From Crossiella sp. S99.2 (GTDB taxonomy: Bacteria; Actinomycetota; Actinomycetes; Mycobacteriales; Pseudonocardiaceae): a stretch of DNA of 64,000 bases. Below are positions 17,418-25,944 of this stretch, one piece after another; position 1 is the stretch's first letter; the number at the start of each line of letters is the position of its first letter. Location of the stretch: positions 248,001 to 312,000 of the forward strand of contig NZ_JALMDK010000006.1 of the NCBI RefSeq assembly GCF_023094165.1. Reading direction: 5' to 3'. Made by a program: the position numbers and the translations under genes. The notes under the pieces are model-generated. The model made no database searches and had not been told where the DNA came from. It saw only the letters and a list, made by a program, of their open reading frames with translations.

Positions 17418-18029
17418 ATGGCCATGGCATCGGAGCGGTATTCGGTTGAACAGGCGATGTGGACGTGGATCACCCAGTTGTACAACCGCGACTCGTTCAT
17501 GGCGGTCATGGAGCACATGGCTGAGTCGCAGGTGGTCTACGTCGGATTCTCAGCGTTGAACCGGCCAGCGACCGAGGTCACTACGGCCACGGCGGAACTT
17601 CTGCACTTGAGGGGCGCCGAGCGCCTCCAGATACGGACCGGCGAACTCCGGGAGCACTCGCCCGACGACCCGAGTGGTCGACACATGCTCGCCCGGGTCA
17701 CGGCCACGGTGGCGCTGTCTCGACTGTCCCCCGACGAGGAGCAGCAACTAGGTGAGGGGGCCGCGCTCGGCATTGTGCTCAGGCCCCGACGCGTACGGCG
17801 GCACACCCTCCGCATCGGTGTCCACGGCGGCACTGAACCCGACGCGGGCCTGGTGGTCGAGGCATTGCTAACGGTGGAGGGCGCGCCGGTGGCCGTGACG
17901 CGCGAGATAGTGCCGCTCAAGGTCATGACCGCGTTGGCAAGTAGCCAGACGGGATCACCGTCAACCTCGACCCGCCCCGACCCCCACCCTCCGGGGGAGG
18001 GGCCGATGATGAAATCGGCCCGCCCTTGA
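17418..18029 (+). CDS. UTRA/chorismate-lyase-like protein (weak)
   Basis: Protein of 203 residues from ATG 17418 (MAMASERYSVEQAMWTW). The order of elements in the C-terminal half, LGEGAALGIVLRPRRVRRHTL then LVVEALLTVEGAPVAVTREIVP, recalls the chorismate-lyase/UTRA fold, where the last strand reads roughly 'dG.Pva.areiip'. No DNA-binding domain of the GntR type precedes it. The tail after residue 180 is Pro/Ser/Asp-rich. A hairpin (GGGCCGAT...ATCGGCCC) overlaps the last codons and may be its terminator. Function unknown; the fold match is a guess from pattern. Confidence 0.5.
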   Translation: MAMASERYSVEQAMWTWITQLYNRDSFMAVMEHMAESQVVYVGFSALNRPATEVTTATAELLHLRGAERLQIRTGELREHSPDDPSGRHMLARVTATVALSRLSPDEEQQLGEGAALGIVLRPRRVRRHTLRIGVHGGTEPDAGLVVEALLTVEGAPVAVTREIVPLKVMTALASSQTGSPSTSTRPDPHPPGEGPMMKSARP

Positions 18030-18365
18030 CCCGCCGGACGTCGATCGCGGCTCGCGCAGGAACCAGGTCACGACCGCCGACAGGTTCTCGCTGATTGATG
18101 GGTCCCGTCCATGGTGGAAGCCCGGTGGCCGAGCACACGGGCCGCGCGTCCTGCCGCCGTTGCTGATACACCGCGTGCCGGTCCGCCACTGCCGCGCGAC
18201 CGGGCTGTAAGATAGTGCCTTGGCGTCACTGCGACGCCTGACTCCCTGCCGCGCACGCCCACGCCGGACGCGGCCCTCGAATTGGGACAAGGTCCACCGG
18301 GATCGCGCAGGCTTCTGTCGTCACGAGTGCACGGCGGGTGCGTGGGGCTTGGCCGGTGAGGACCC
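18030..18365. other. 336-bp gap without a recognisable gene
   Basis: GC-rich with several stop-free antisense frames of poor composition. A TAAGAT box at about 18211 could be the -10 of a promoter for the next gene, but no good -35 is seen. The ribosome binding site GTGAGGA lies just before 18366. Confidence 0.3.
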
Positions 18366-19187
18366 GTGGTGACCAAGAACAACGGACGCAAGAAGGCGAA
18401 CCGGAACTTCGCCACCCGATCCGGGCAGCGCTATACCCGCGCCCGACGGCAGCTCGCCTCCCATGATCGAACCGCACCGATGCAGGCTGCGGTTGCCGAT
18501 CCGGCCGAGGTCTGGATTTTCGAGGAGCAACTCCACGAGCTCCAGCGGCTGTTGGAAGCCCGCGGCTGGGTGCTGAGCACCGACGACGAGGACATGCTCG
18601 ATGAGCAGGGATGTGTGATCAGTCCGGAAGCTACGTGGGAATACCCAGCGGCCTACACCGCTTGGCAACTCGACCAGAACGTCGACCAAGGTCAGGACCT
18701 CGACAGTGACGACGAGGACGCCGCACCCCACGTTCCCCTATGTCGGTTCTCCTTTGAGCAGAACGACGACAGAGGCGAGTTGATCGTGGTCGACACGGCC
18801 GGGAACTGGAAGGGCTGCGAAGCGCATCGCGTCGTCCACCATGAGGTGCCGGCCACGAAGGAAGGTCTGGCGCAACTACCCACAGTGCTCGCCGACATCG
18901 AGGAACAGGCCCGCACGCTGGACCCCACCGCACTGATCGAGTGCAGCACGTCCGGTCCCTGCTCCGGCCACATCGCACGTCGAGCTGCGCAACGGCAAAC
19001 GTTCATGGACTGGTTCGAGGCAATGCGCCAGGCATACGAGCAACGTCTGACCGATCAGCAACGGGCCGAGCTCCACGCCTGGGAAGAGGCCAACCTGGAC
19101 GGCCACAGCGTCGCCACGTCCGACTGGCCAGGCTGGGTGCCACTGATCGGCGCACCACCCTGGCGTAACCCGCAGTGGGGCGAGTAG
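18366..19187 (+). CDS. Uncharacterised acidic protein with basic N-terminus
   Basis: Protein of 273 residues from GTG 18366 (second GTG at 18369), preceded by GGTGAGGA. It opens with a very basic segment (KNNGRKKANRNFATRSGQRYTRARRQ) that recurs in actinomycete proteins of unknown function and could bind nucleic acid. The rest is acidic (DEDMLDEQG; LDSDDEDAAPH) with a Cys pair near SGPCSGH and ends in a Trp/Pro-rich tail. No family named. It stands alone before the IS remnant. Confidence 0.65.
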   Translation: MVTKNNGRKKANRNFATRSGQRYTRARRQLASHDRTAPMQAAVADPAEVWIFEEQLHELQRLLEARGWVLSTDDEDMLDEQGCVISPEATWEYPAAYTAWQLDQNVDQGQDLDSDDEDAAPHVPLCRFSFEQNDDRGELIVVDTAGNWKGCEAHRVVHHEVPATKEGLAQLPTVLADIEEQARTLDPTALIECSTSGPCSGHIARRAAQRQTFMDWFEAMRQAYEQRLTDQQRAELHAWEEANLDGHSVATSDWPGWVPLIGAPPWRNPQWGE

Positions 19188-19259
19188 CCCCACCACTGTA
19201 GGCGCTCACGAAAATCGGCTCTGGCCCTGGAAGCGTGAACCGTTCGCGGAGAGCGACTT

Positions 19260-19610
19260 CCTTAGATCGCGTGGATGACGCGTCGGCGGAGGAGGGCAAG
19301 CTTCGCGCGGCCGTGCCAACCCGCTTGGCTAATTTGATCTTGCAGACTTGGCCTTCGACGGCGCCGCTGTTCCAGGGCAGGGTGAGCCCGGCGACGACGG
19401 CGGCTTGGTCGCGCTTAAGGCCGGTGACCAGGGAATGCAGAGCAGGCAGATCGTCGTCTTGGACTCGGCTCATCTAGTCCTCGAGCCGGTGGCCGCGCAG
19501 GTGGCGCATCATGACGGCGAACTCGCGCACGTGCCCCGCTACCGCGTCGAGTTCGGGGCAGCGGGCGAGGATCTCCTTGAGCCGCACGGTGTTGCCGCCA
19601 CAACGAGTGG
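19260..19610 (-). pseudogene. ISL3-family transposase C-terminal remnant
   Basis: Read on the minus strand, joined frames give the C-terminal part of an ISL3 transposase: LKEILARCPELDAVAGHVREFAVMM and LRGHRLED, then an in-frame TAG where a Trp is usual, then DDLPALHSLVTGLKRD, GLTLPWNSGAVEG, and after a frameshift GRAKLALLRRRVIHAI and a TAA. The SGAVEG motif carries the last catalytic Glu of this DDE family. The N-terminal part is missing and the copy is dead. Confidence 0.85.
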
Positions 19611-19801
19611 ATCTTGCACTTCAACGGTCCCATCCCGGCTCAGGATGTCGCCCTGGCACTTACTTAGCCGGCCATCGGCGTCGCCGACGCCACGGCCACC
19701 TGGCTCGGCGAGCAGGCAGTCCAGGTCCGCCTCGGCGAATCCACACTGACGATCAGCACCTACACCGCACCCTACGACCGGTTTGACCATTGAGCGCCGC
19801 G
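19611..19801 (+). pseudogene. Fragment of an unknown gene beside IS remnant
   Basis: A plus-strand frame reads NEWILHFNGPIPAQDVALAL, meets a TAG, and continues PAIGVADATATWLGEQAVQV and ends at a TGA near 19793. The composition is protein-like, so it is probably the 3' end of a gene cut by the IS element and then mutated. The family is not recognised. Confidence 0.5.
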
Positions 19802-19996
19802 ATGATGGATCCCAACCTCGCAGTCGTAGCCCTGGCAGTGGTGGCGATGATGGGCATCAGCGCCATCGCGACCATCGTGGCAGGACAAGGTAGCTCGCTA
19901 CGTGATAGGCGGGGAGAGCCGTCTGCCGCCGACCTCGCCGAGATCATCGCCGCTGCTCAGACCACCGACCAGGTGGGCGGAACTCACCAGCAGTAG
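19802..19996 (+). CDS. Small membrane protein (64 residues)
   Basis: Starts at ATG 19802 or 19805; a TTG at 19790 is a less likely start. One hydrophobic helix (VVALAVVAMMGISAIATIVAG, about 8-28) is followed by a polar tail with a short amphipathic helix (AADLAEIIAAAQTT). Orphan single-span protein, downstream of the dead gene fragment and perhaps formerly in its operon. Confidence 0.55.
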   Translation: MMDPNLAVVALAVVAMMGISAIATIVAGQGSSLRDRRGEPSAADLAEIIAAAQTTDQVGGTHQQ

Positions 19997-20187
19997 CTGT
20001 AACCGGAGCAGAACGGCCCGTCGGTGAATCCTGCTCCGGACCTGCTGATTCGTGGGAAAGTTCGGCCTTCGGCCTGCCGATCGTCACGCGGATGTGAGCC
20101 ACCTACACAGGGAGCGTGTTGTTGGCGGCTGCGGCCGAGCCGAACACTGTAGGGTTCTGTACTCGCGTCTACGAAGGGGAGATCGTG

Positions 20188-23100
20188 ATGCGTGCGGTGG
20201 CACACCGGTACGTGGTCATGCCGAAGGAGCAGCAGCCTGGTGCCAGCGTGCCCACCATCGCCGGAGAGCATCGCGAAGGTGGCGCTTCCACAGTCGTCAA
20301 GGCCATCGACACGCAGAACGGTCACGTGGTGGCGGTCAAGCTGATCCCGCGGGCCGACACCGATGACACGCACCGCGTGTTCTTCCAGCGTGAGGTCGCG
20401 GCGTTGGGCAGGTTGACCCATCCGAACATCGTCTCGCTGCTCGACCACGGGGAGGACGAGGCCGAGGACACCTTCTACTTGGTGTTCCCTTGGGTAGAAA
20501 AGCGGCTGAGGGAGGTCCTCCCGCCACCAGAGCAGGACTTCGGGTGGGACGATTTCGCCAACACCTTCGGCCTGCCGCTGCTCAACGCGCTGGCCTACGC
20601 CCACGAACGTGACGTCGTGCACCGCGACGTCAAGCCCGGCAACATCCTCATCAGCGAGGATCAGACGCCGTTGCTGGCCGACTTCGGCATCAGCAAGATC
20701 CGCAGCCACCTCACCGAGGCGACCGTCGCGGAGTTCGTCTCCCGCCCCTACTCCCCGCCCGAGTTGGACGGGATGGGCAGTGCCAGCCGGGACCTGTGGG
20801 GCTTCGCCGCCACGGCGGTGGGATGCCTGACCGGCCTGACCCTCACCGACTATCCGCACCTGGATGCCGCCTTCGACGAGCTCGACGTGCCCCGGGAGGT
20901 CGAGGCGCTGCTGCGGCAGTGCACCAGTCGCGACCCAGCAGCCCGCCCGCGCGATGCCATGGCACTACGCAACCGGCTCCAGGAGATCCAGACCCGCCGC
21001 AACCGCAAATGGCTCCAGCCCCGTCTGGCCCAGCTGGACTTCAAGGACCACGCCGTGCGGAGGCTGGTCGCCCCGCCCCACGACCGTGACCCCGAGGTCG
21101 TCGAGCGGGCACTGCAAGCCGAGATCGCCCGGGGCACCCACCTACTCAGGGTCACCGACCGCGCTACCGGGATGCCGATGCCAGACACGCTCGATCTGGT
21201 GGGCGAGCGAGCGCGCCTGCGCCTGGTCAGCCTGCCGGAGCAGCCGACGTTTGTCGTCAACCGGGTAAACGACGACAGCGAGGCCGCCTTGGACGCCATG
21301 CGGAACCGCGGCTGGCGGGTCGCCGATGAGATCACCTGGACCAGCAAGCGCCAGCCCCCCGCGGAAGCCCGGCAGACCAGGGACATGGTGCTGGCCGCCC
21401 TCGATGAGCACTACCTGCGTCTCAACGACGAACAGCGGCAGCGCGATGAGAACCGCATGTTCGACAAGTGGATGAGCCTGCTCGATGCCAAGGAGGAGCT
21501 GGAACGCACCCGCACCGGTGCCCTGCGCTACACCTCGACCGAGGTCAGGGGCAAGCGGGTGCGTTTCCAGCTGGCCACGGCGCCGGATGTCGACGTGCTG
21601 GGCGAGGAACGGGTCTGCCGCGTGGCGACCACTGACGGCTCCGGCCGGGACCGCATCGTCGGGGGCGCCGGTGTGGTCATCGCCCAGGACGAGGACGTGC
21701 TCACCCTCGGCTACCAGCGGGAACCGCGGAACCTGCCCACTGCGGGTGAACTCGTTCTCGACATCGGGCCGGCGCGAGCAGCGCTGGCGCGGCAGCGCGA
21801 TGCCGTGGTCAGCGTGCGTTCCGGGATCGCGGTCCGTCCGTTGCTGCGCGAGTTGCTGCTGGACCCCACTCGTATCGGCGAGCAGGCCATCCCCGTCACT
21901 ACCGAGTGGTTCGACACGCGCTTGGACTCCGACAAGCAGACCGCACTCGGCAGGGCACTGGGCAGCAAGGACTTCTTCCTGTTGGAAGGCCCGCCCGGCA
22001 CCGGCAAGACCCGCTTCATCACCGAGCTGGTCCGCCAGGAACTGCACCGCAATCCCGCTGCCCGGATCCTGCTGGTCAGCCAGACTCACGTCGCGGTCGA
22101 CAACGCCCTGGTACGGCTCGCCGAGGAGGGCCTGGAGAACCTGGTCCGGCTCGGCCGCTCCGGCGACGAGCGGATCGCGGCTCAGGCACGGCGGCATCTG
22201 CTGGAGGAGCGGATGCCGGCCTGGGTGCAGGAGATCCGTGCCCGCGCGGACAGCCATCTGCGGAAACAGGCCGCCGAGAAGCAGGTGGAGCTTACCCACC
22301 TCCAAGGTGCGGCCGCCCTGCTGGAGTGCATCGCCGCGCTGGAGGACCAGGCCACGGCGGAGGCCAGACTGCGGGCTCTCGGCGGGACACCCGCGCGAGG
22401 GAAGAAGCGAGCCTCCACACGCCCGGCACCAGAAGCGGAGGTGGTCTCCCCCGATGAGGAGGCGATCCTCTCCGAGATCGTGGCACTGACCAAGCTGGTG
22501 GAGCAGACCGCCGAACGGGTCCAGAATCGGCGAGCACACGCCACCGACCTGCTCGGCGCGGCCAGGCTGGACACGCTGATGCCCGCGGGACAGAAGCTTT
22601 CGGTCGAGGCGGCACGGGCGGCCTTCGAGGCCGTCATCGGCGAAGACTCTGGGCTGGAGAAGCTGGTCGGCATCTTGCGGTTGCAGGCGGAATGGCTCCA
22701 GCGGCTGGAGTCCAGCCAGGATCTGGAAGCAGTTCTGCTGCAGCGGGCCCGGGTCGTGGCCGGGACCTGCCTCGGCTTCCTCTCCCACCCGGCGGTGCGG
22801 GAGCTGGAATTCGACCTGTGCATCCTGGACGAGGCCTCCAAGGCCACCGCCACCGAGACCCTCGTGCCGCTGTCCCGTTCCCGCCGCTGGGTGCTCGTGG
22901 GGGATCCGAACCAGCTTCCCCCGATGCAGGAGGAGGTCCTGGACAGCCCGGCCCTCATGCAGCGCCACAACCTCCAACACGCCGAGGTGGAGCGCAGCCT
23001 GTTCCGGGAACTGCTGGATCTGGCCCCCGAACTTGCCCGCCACCAGCTCACCCACCAGTATCGGATGCACCCCGGCATCGGAGACCTGGTCTCGGCCTGC

Positions 23101-23685
23101 TTCTACCAAGGGGTTCTGCAGTCGGTGGCCAACCCCGAGCTGCCCGGCTGGGAACGCCTGTACAAGCCGGTCACCTGGCTGGACACCGCCCGGTCGGAGC
23201 GGCGCCGGGAAACCCTCAGCGGCACCAGCGTGTTCAACCACCACGAGGTCAAGGTGATCAAGAAGGCGCTGGCCGAGCTGCGCACGGCCCTGACCGAGGG
23301 TACCGTGCGCACCGCGAACGGCGGCCCCCTGCAGGTGCTCGTGCTGACCGGTTACCGCAAGCAGATGGAGGAGCTGCGCCGTGCCGTGGCCGGGCCGGCC
23401 TCACCGCTGCTGGAGATCGAGGTCAACACCATCGACGCCGTCCAGGGCCGAGAAAGTGACGTCACGTTCTACTCCGTCGTGCGCAGCAACACCCAGAACA
23501 GGCTCGGCTTCCTCGGCCCCGCGCACTGGCGGCGGATCAACGTGGCCCTGTCCAGGGCCCGCCACGGCCTGGTCATCGTGGGCGACGTGCCGTTCTGCGA
23601 AATCCATCCCGGCCCCTTGCGCGACGTGGTGACCCACATGCGCAAACACCCCGACACCTGCCGGATCAGGACGGCCCAGGCATGA
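20188..23685 (+). CDS. Protein kinase-SF1 helicase fusion, putative defence effector
   Basis: Protein of 1165 residues from ATG 20188 (ribosome binding site AAGGGGAG). Residues about 25-280 are a Ser/Thr kinase domain: ATP Lys in VVAVKLI, catalytic loop HRDVKPGNIL, DFG in LADFGISK and an activation-segment SPPEL. From about 590 on it is a superfamily 1 helicase: Walker A EGPPGTGKTRFI, Walker B LCILDEASKA, GDPNQLPP, HQYRMHPGIG, TIDAVQGRESDVTF and NVALSRARHGLVIVGD, with a helical insertion (about 690-850) between motifs I and II. Upf1/DNA2-type helicases with fused kinases occur in defence islands. The next gene overlaps by ATGA, so they act together. Target and substrate are unknown. Confidence 0.88.
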   Translation: MRAVAHRYVVMPKEQQPGASVPTIAGEHREGGASTVVKAIDTQNGHVVAVKLIPRADTDDTHRVFFQREVAALGRLTHPNIVSLLDHGEDEAEDTFYLVFPWVEKRLREVLPPPEQDFGWDDFANTFGLPLLNALAYAHERDVVHRDVKPGNILISEDQTPLLADFGISKIRSHLTEATVAEFVSRPYSPPELDGMGSASRDLWGFAATAVGCLTGLTLTDYPHLDAAFDELDVPREVEALLRQCTSRDPAARPRDAMALRNRLQEIQTRRNRKWLQPRLAQLDFKDHAVRRLVAPPHDRDPEVVERALQAEIARGTHLLRVTDRATGMPMPDTLDLVGERARLRLVSLPEQPTFVVNRVNDDSEAALDAMRNRGWRVADEITWTSKRQPPAEARQTRDMVLAALDEHYLRLNDEQRQRDENRMFDKWMSLLDAKEELERTRTGALRYTSTEVRGKRVRFQLATAPDVDVLGEERVCRVATTDGSGRDRIVGGAGVVIAQDEDVLTLGYQREPRNLPTAGELVLDIGPARAALARQRDAVVSVRSGIAVRPLLRELLLDPTRIGEQAIPVTTEWFDTRLDSDKQTALGRALGSKDFFLLEGPPGTGKTRFITELVRQELHRNPAARILLVSQTHVAVDNALVRLAEEGLENLVRLGRSGDERIAAQARRHLLEERMPAWVQEIRARADSHLRKQAAEKQVELTHLQGAAALLECIAALEDQATAEARLRALGGTPARGKKRASTRPAPEAEVVSPDEEAILSEIVALTKLVEQTAERVQNRRAHATDLLGAARLDTLMPAGQKLSVEAARAAFEAVIGEDSGLEKLVGILRLQAEWLQRLESSQDLEAVLLQRARVVAGTCLGFLSHPAVRELEFDLCILDEASKATATETLVPLSRSRRWVLVGDPNQLPPMQEEVLDSPALMQRHNLQHAEVERSLFRELLDLAPELARHQLTHQYRMHPGIGDLVSACFYQGVLQSVANPELPGWERLYKPVTWLDTARSERRRETLSGTSVFNHHEVKVIKKALAELRTALTEGTVRTANGGPLQVLVLTGYRKQMEELRRAVAGPASPLLEIEVNTIDAVQGRESDVTFYSVVRSNTQNRLGFLGPAHWRRINVALSRARHGLVIVGDVPFCEIHPGPLRDVVTHMRKHPDTCRIRTAQA

Positions 23686-25136
23686 CCGACCCCACCGCAG
23701 CCGCCGCGCGGCTCTACAGCGACCTGCACTCCGGCTTCCAGCTCGTGGCCGCGGTCGAGGCCGCGCTCCCCGTCTCCTGGCTCACCCTCGACCTGGTGGC
23801 CCTGCAACGCAAGCCCTTGCCGGTGGTGGAGGAGTTCACCCTGCGGCTGTGCCAGCAGGGCGTGAACACCATCCCCGACATCGCCGCGGTGCTCGGTGTG
23901 GACAACGACGTAGTCCAGACCGCTGTGGCAGGACAGCTCTCCGCTGAGACCCTCGACTACCGAATGGTCCGCCAACCGGAAGGGCCAGGCGTGCGCACGC
24001 TCCGCCTGACTCCCGCCGGTGTCAAGGCGGTGACGGAGCTGGAGACCACCACACCGCAGCGGGTCGAGCAGACCAACGCCTTTGACCGCCTGCAGTGGGT
24101 CCCTGCCGAGTACAGCAAGTCCGAGCTGATCACCCGCGATCAGGCCAAGGCCAGCGGCATGGTGTTCCTGCCCTCCAGTCGCACCCACGAGGTGACCGCC
24201 CAGGACGTGACACCCCGCACCCTCAACACGCTGTTCGCCAACACCGACAAGGACGTTGACCCCGCACCATCCCGCCGCCTGAGTGCCTCGGTCCAGCTGG
24301 ACGTCTTGGCGGTGGAGGCGGTCACCCGCCAGCCACGCCGCTACCTGCCGGTCGTGCTGCTGGTGTTCTCCGCCCTGGAGTTCGACGAGGTACGGCTCAG
24401 CGTCGTAGTCGACGACCTGGCCAGCGACCGGCACAGCGACCTCCTGCTGCAGGCCGGCGGCGCCGACAAGTTGGGCATCACGGTGGCCGAGCCCGTGGGC
24501 GAGCCTGAACTGCCCGCGCACCTGCGGGAGCTGCGCGTGTCCTATGAGACCGTGCGGGGCCTGCAGAAGCGAGCCGACAACACCCGCCCCGGAGCCTCCT
24601 GCACGGCACCCGGGGACGCCGCGGCCGACGACAGCGTGACGGCGCGCGCGGAACTGGCCGCGCTCACCGTGCGCAGCGTGCCCACCTTCGAGCACCGCGA
24701 ACTACTCGCCCACGCGCTGCGCGATGCCCGTCGCCGATTCCTGCTGATCACCCCGTTTGTCCGAGACGCGGTCGTAGACCAGGACCTGATCGCCGATCTG
24801 GAAGTCCTTCTCCGCCGCCGAGGATTCCTCGCGCACATCGCCTACGGCCTCGGCCACCCCGCCCGCGAGCACGACAGCGAGGCGATCAACCGCCTCCGCA
24901 AGCTCGCCGAGCGCTACCCCAACCTCACTCTGGTCCGGCTCCGTGAGGCCGTGCCCGGCTGCTTGATCTTCGATGACACCTGGATCAACAGCAGCTTCGA
25001 CTGGTTGGCCTACTGCGGTGGGCCAGACCGCGCCTACCGCAGGGAGGAAGGCACCCTGATCCGCGCCACTGACATCGTCAACAACCGGTACGCCGAGGCA
25101 GTGGCCACGCTCAAGTCGAGCCTCGAAGTGAGGTAG
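23682..25136 (+). CDS. PLD-like partner with degenerate HKD motif
   Basis: Protein of 484 residues, coupled to the kinase-helicase gene by ATGA. The N-terminal third is helical with a winged-helix-like LRLTPAGVKAVTEL. The C-terminal third looks like one half of a phospholipase D nuclease: RRFLLITPFV, then LIFDDTWINSSFDWLAYCGGP and a closing RREEGTLI. In the family this region reads H-x-K-x(4)-D with an SFNWL-like sequence after it. Here the His and Lys positions are Val and Gly (VPGCLIFDD), so only the Asp remains. It may be a structural or sensing subunit rather than an active nuclease. Confidence 0.75.
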   Translation: MTDPTAAAARLYSDLHSGFQLVAAVEAALPVSWLTLDLVALQRKPLPVVEEFTLRLCQQGVNTIPDIAAVLGVDNDVVQTAVAGQLSAETLDYRMVRQPEGPGVRTLRLTPAGVKAVTELETTTPQRVEQTNAFDRLQWVPAEYSKSELITRDQAKASGMVFLPSSRTHEVTAQDVTPRTLNTLFANTDKDVDPAPSRRLSASVQLDVLAVEAVTRQPRRYLPVVLLVFSALEFDEVRLSVVVDDLASDRHSDLLLQAGGADKLGITVAEPVGEPELPAHLRELRVSYETVRGLQKRADNTRPGASCTAPGDAAADDSVTARAELAALTVRSVPTFEHRELLAHALRDARRRFLLITPFVRDAVVDQDLIADLEVLLRRRGFLAHIAYGLGHPAREHDSEAINRLRKLAERYPNLTLVRLREAVPGCLIFDDTWINSSFDWLAYCGGPDRAYRREEGTLIRATDIVNNRYAEAVATLKSSLEVR

Positions 25137-25196
25137 CAACGCGCCGGCGCCCTTGGGACTCGCGTAGGTCTCGGCGGATCGCCATCCTGTGGGTGC

Positions 25197-25637
25197 TCAG
25201 CTGATCAGGTCACTGCGGACTCGTGCGATCTTGTCGATGAGCCGCTGGGTCTCGGTCCCTGGTCGTGCGATACCGGACTCGCCGTGTTCGGCGGCTTCAG
25301 CACCCGATGCCGCAAGCGGGACCGGTGACTCGTAGTCGATGATCGCCTGGAAGGTCTCCGGCGTGATGCGGCCTTCGAGCAGGGCGATGCGCGGTGCCAA
25401 GAGGTTGTCGCTGCTGTGGCACCCGACCCACCCGGCGCACGGCCGTCGGGTATCGCTCCCCGCGTCGTTCTGGTGGCACAAGAACAGCCGTCTGGGCTGC
25501 TCAGCCGTGGGAGCGTCGTAGCGGCGGAGCTTGTCGTATTCCTCCTGGGCCCAGATGCCAGGAGCGACATCGCACCGGTACGGGCAGCTCTCGCAGGGCC
25601 GTGGGGCCGGCGGGCCAACCAGAGATGTCACTGGCAC
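25197..25637 (-). CDS. DUF6283-like Cys-rich protein
   Basis: Protein of 146 residues from GTG 25637 (an alternative GTG at 25631). The N-terminal motif RPCESCPYRCDVAPGIWAQEEYDKLRRYD, with later FLCHQND and PCAGWVGCH, matches the DUF6283 family, small Cys-rich proteins common in actinomycetes and their phages. Six or more Cys suggest one or two metal sites. It lies convergent to the PLD-like gene with a 60-bp gap. Role unknown. Confidence 0.75.
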   Translation of the reverse strand: MPVTSLVGPPAPRPCESCPYRCDVAPGIWAQEEYDKLRRYDAPTAEQPRRLFLCHQNDAGSDTRRPCAGWVGCHSSDNLLAPRIALLEGRITPETFQAIIDYESPVPLAASGAEAAEHGESGIARPGTETQRLIDKIARVRSDLIS

Positions 25638-25944
25638 AGTATTTCAGCTCCCCATCAAGAACACATCCCTAGATACGTGACAAGCGCTCGGACCAAGTAC
25701 GTGTCGCTGGACCTCACGGGCCTGGGCCAGCACGAGCGTGGGCGCCTGTTCCCGTCTGCCGAGGGCCGTTCGATCCGGGCGCCATGGCGAGTTTGATACC
25801 CGTCAGATCGATCAGGCGGCTGATCACCGGAATGGTGAGCTAGTCGGAGCCGCAAGGCCAGCTGAAGCCACAAGGCCGACACGGGAGCATGGCTGGCCAC
25901 CGTCGCTGCGCGAGCCGCCCGAAGTGGTACGGCACCATAGGTTC

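Noticed and set aside
21142..23244. 700-codon minus-strand ORF opposite the kinase-helicase gene
   Set aside because: All kinase and helicase motifs lie on the plus strand in one frame; the antisense frame has no recognisable domain.
25130..25142. GAGGTAGCAACGC, near-match to the element motif
   Set aside because: Three extra bases interrupt the motif, and it lies at the end of a gene, not upstream of one.
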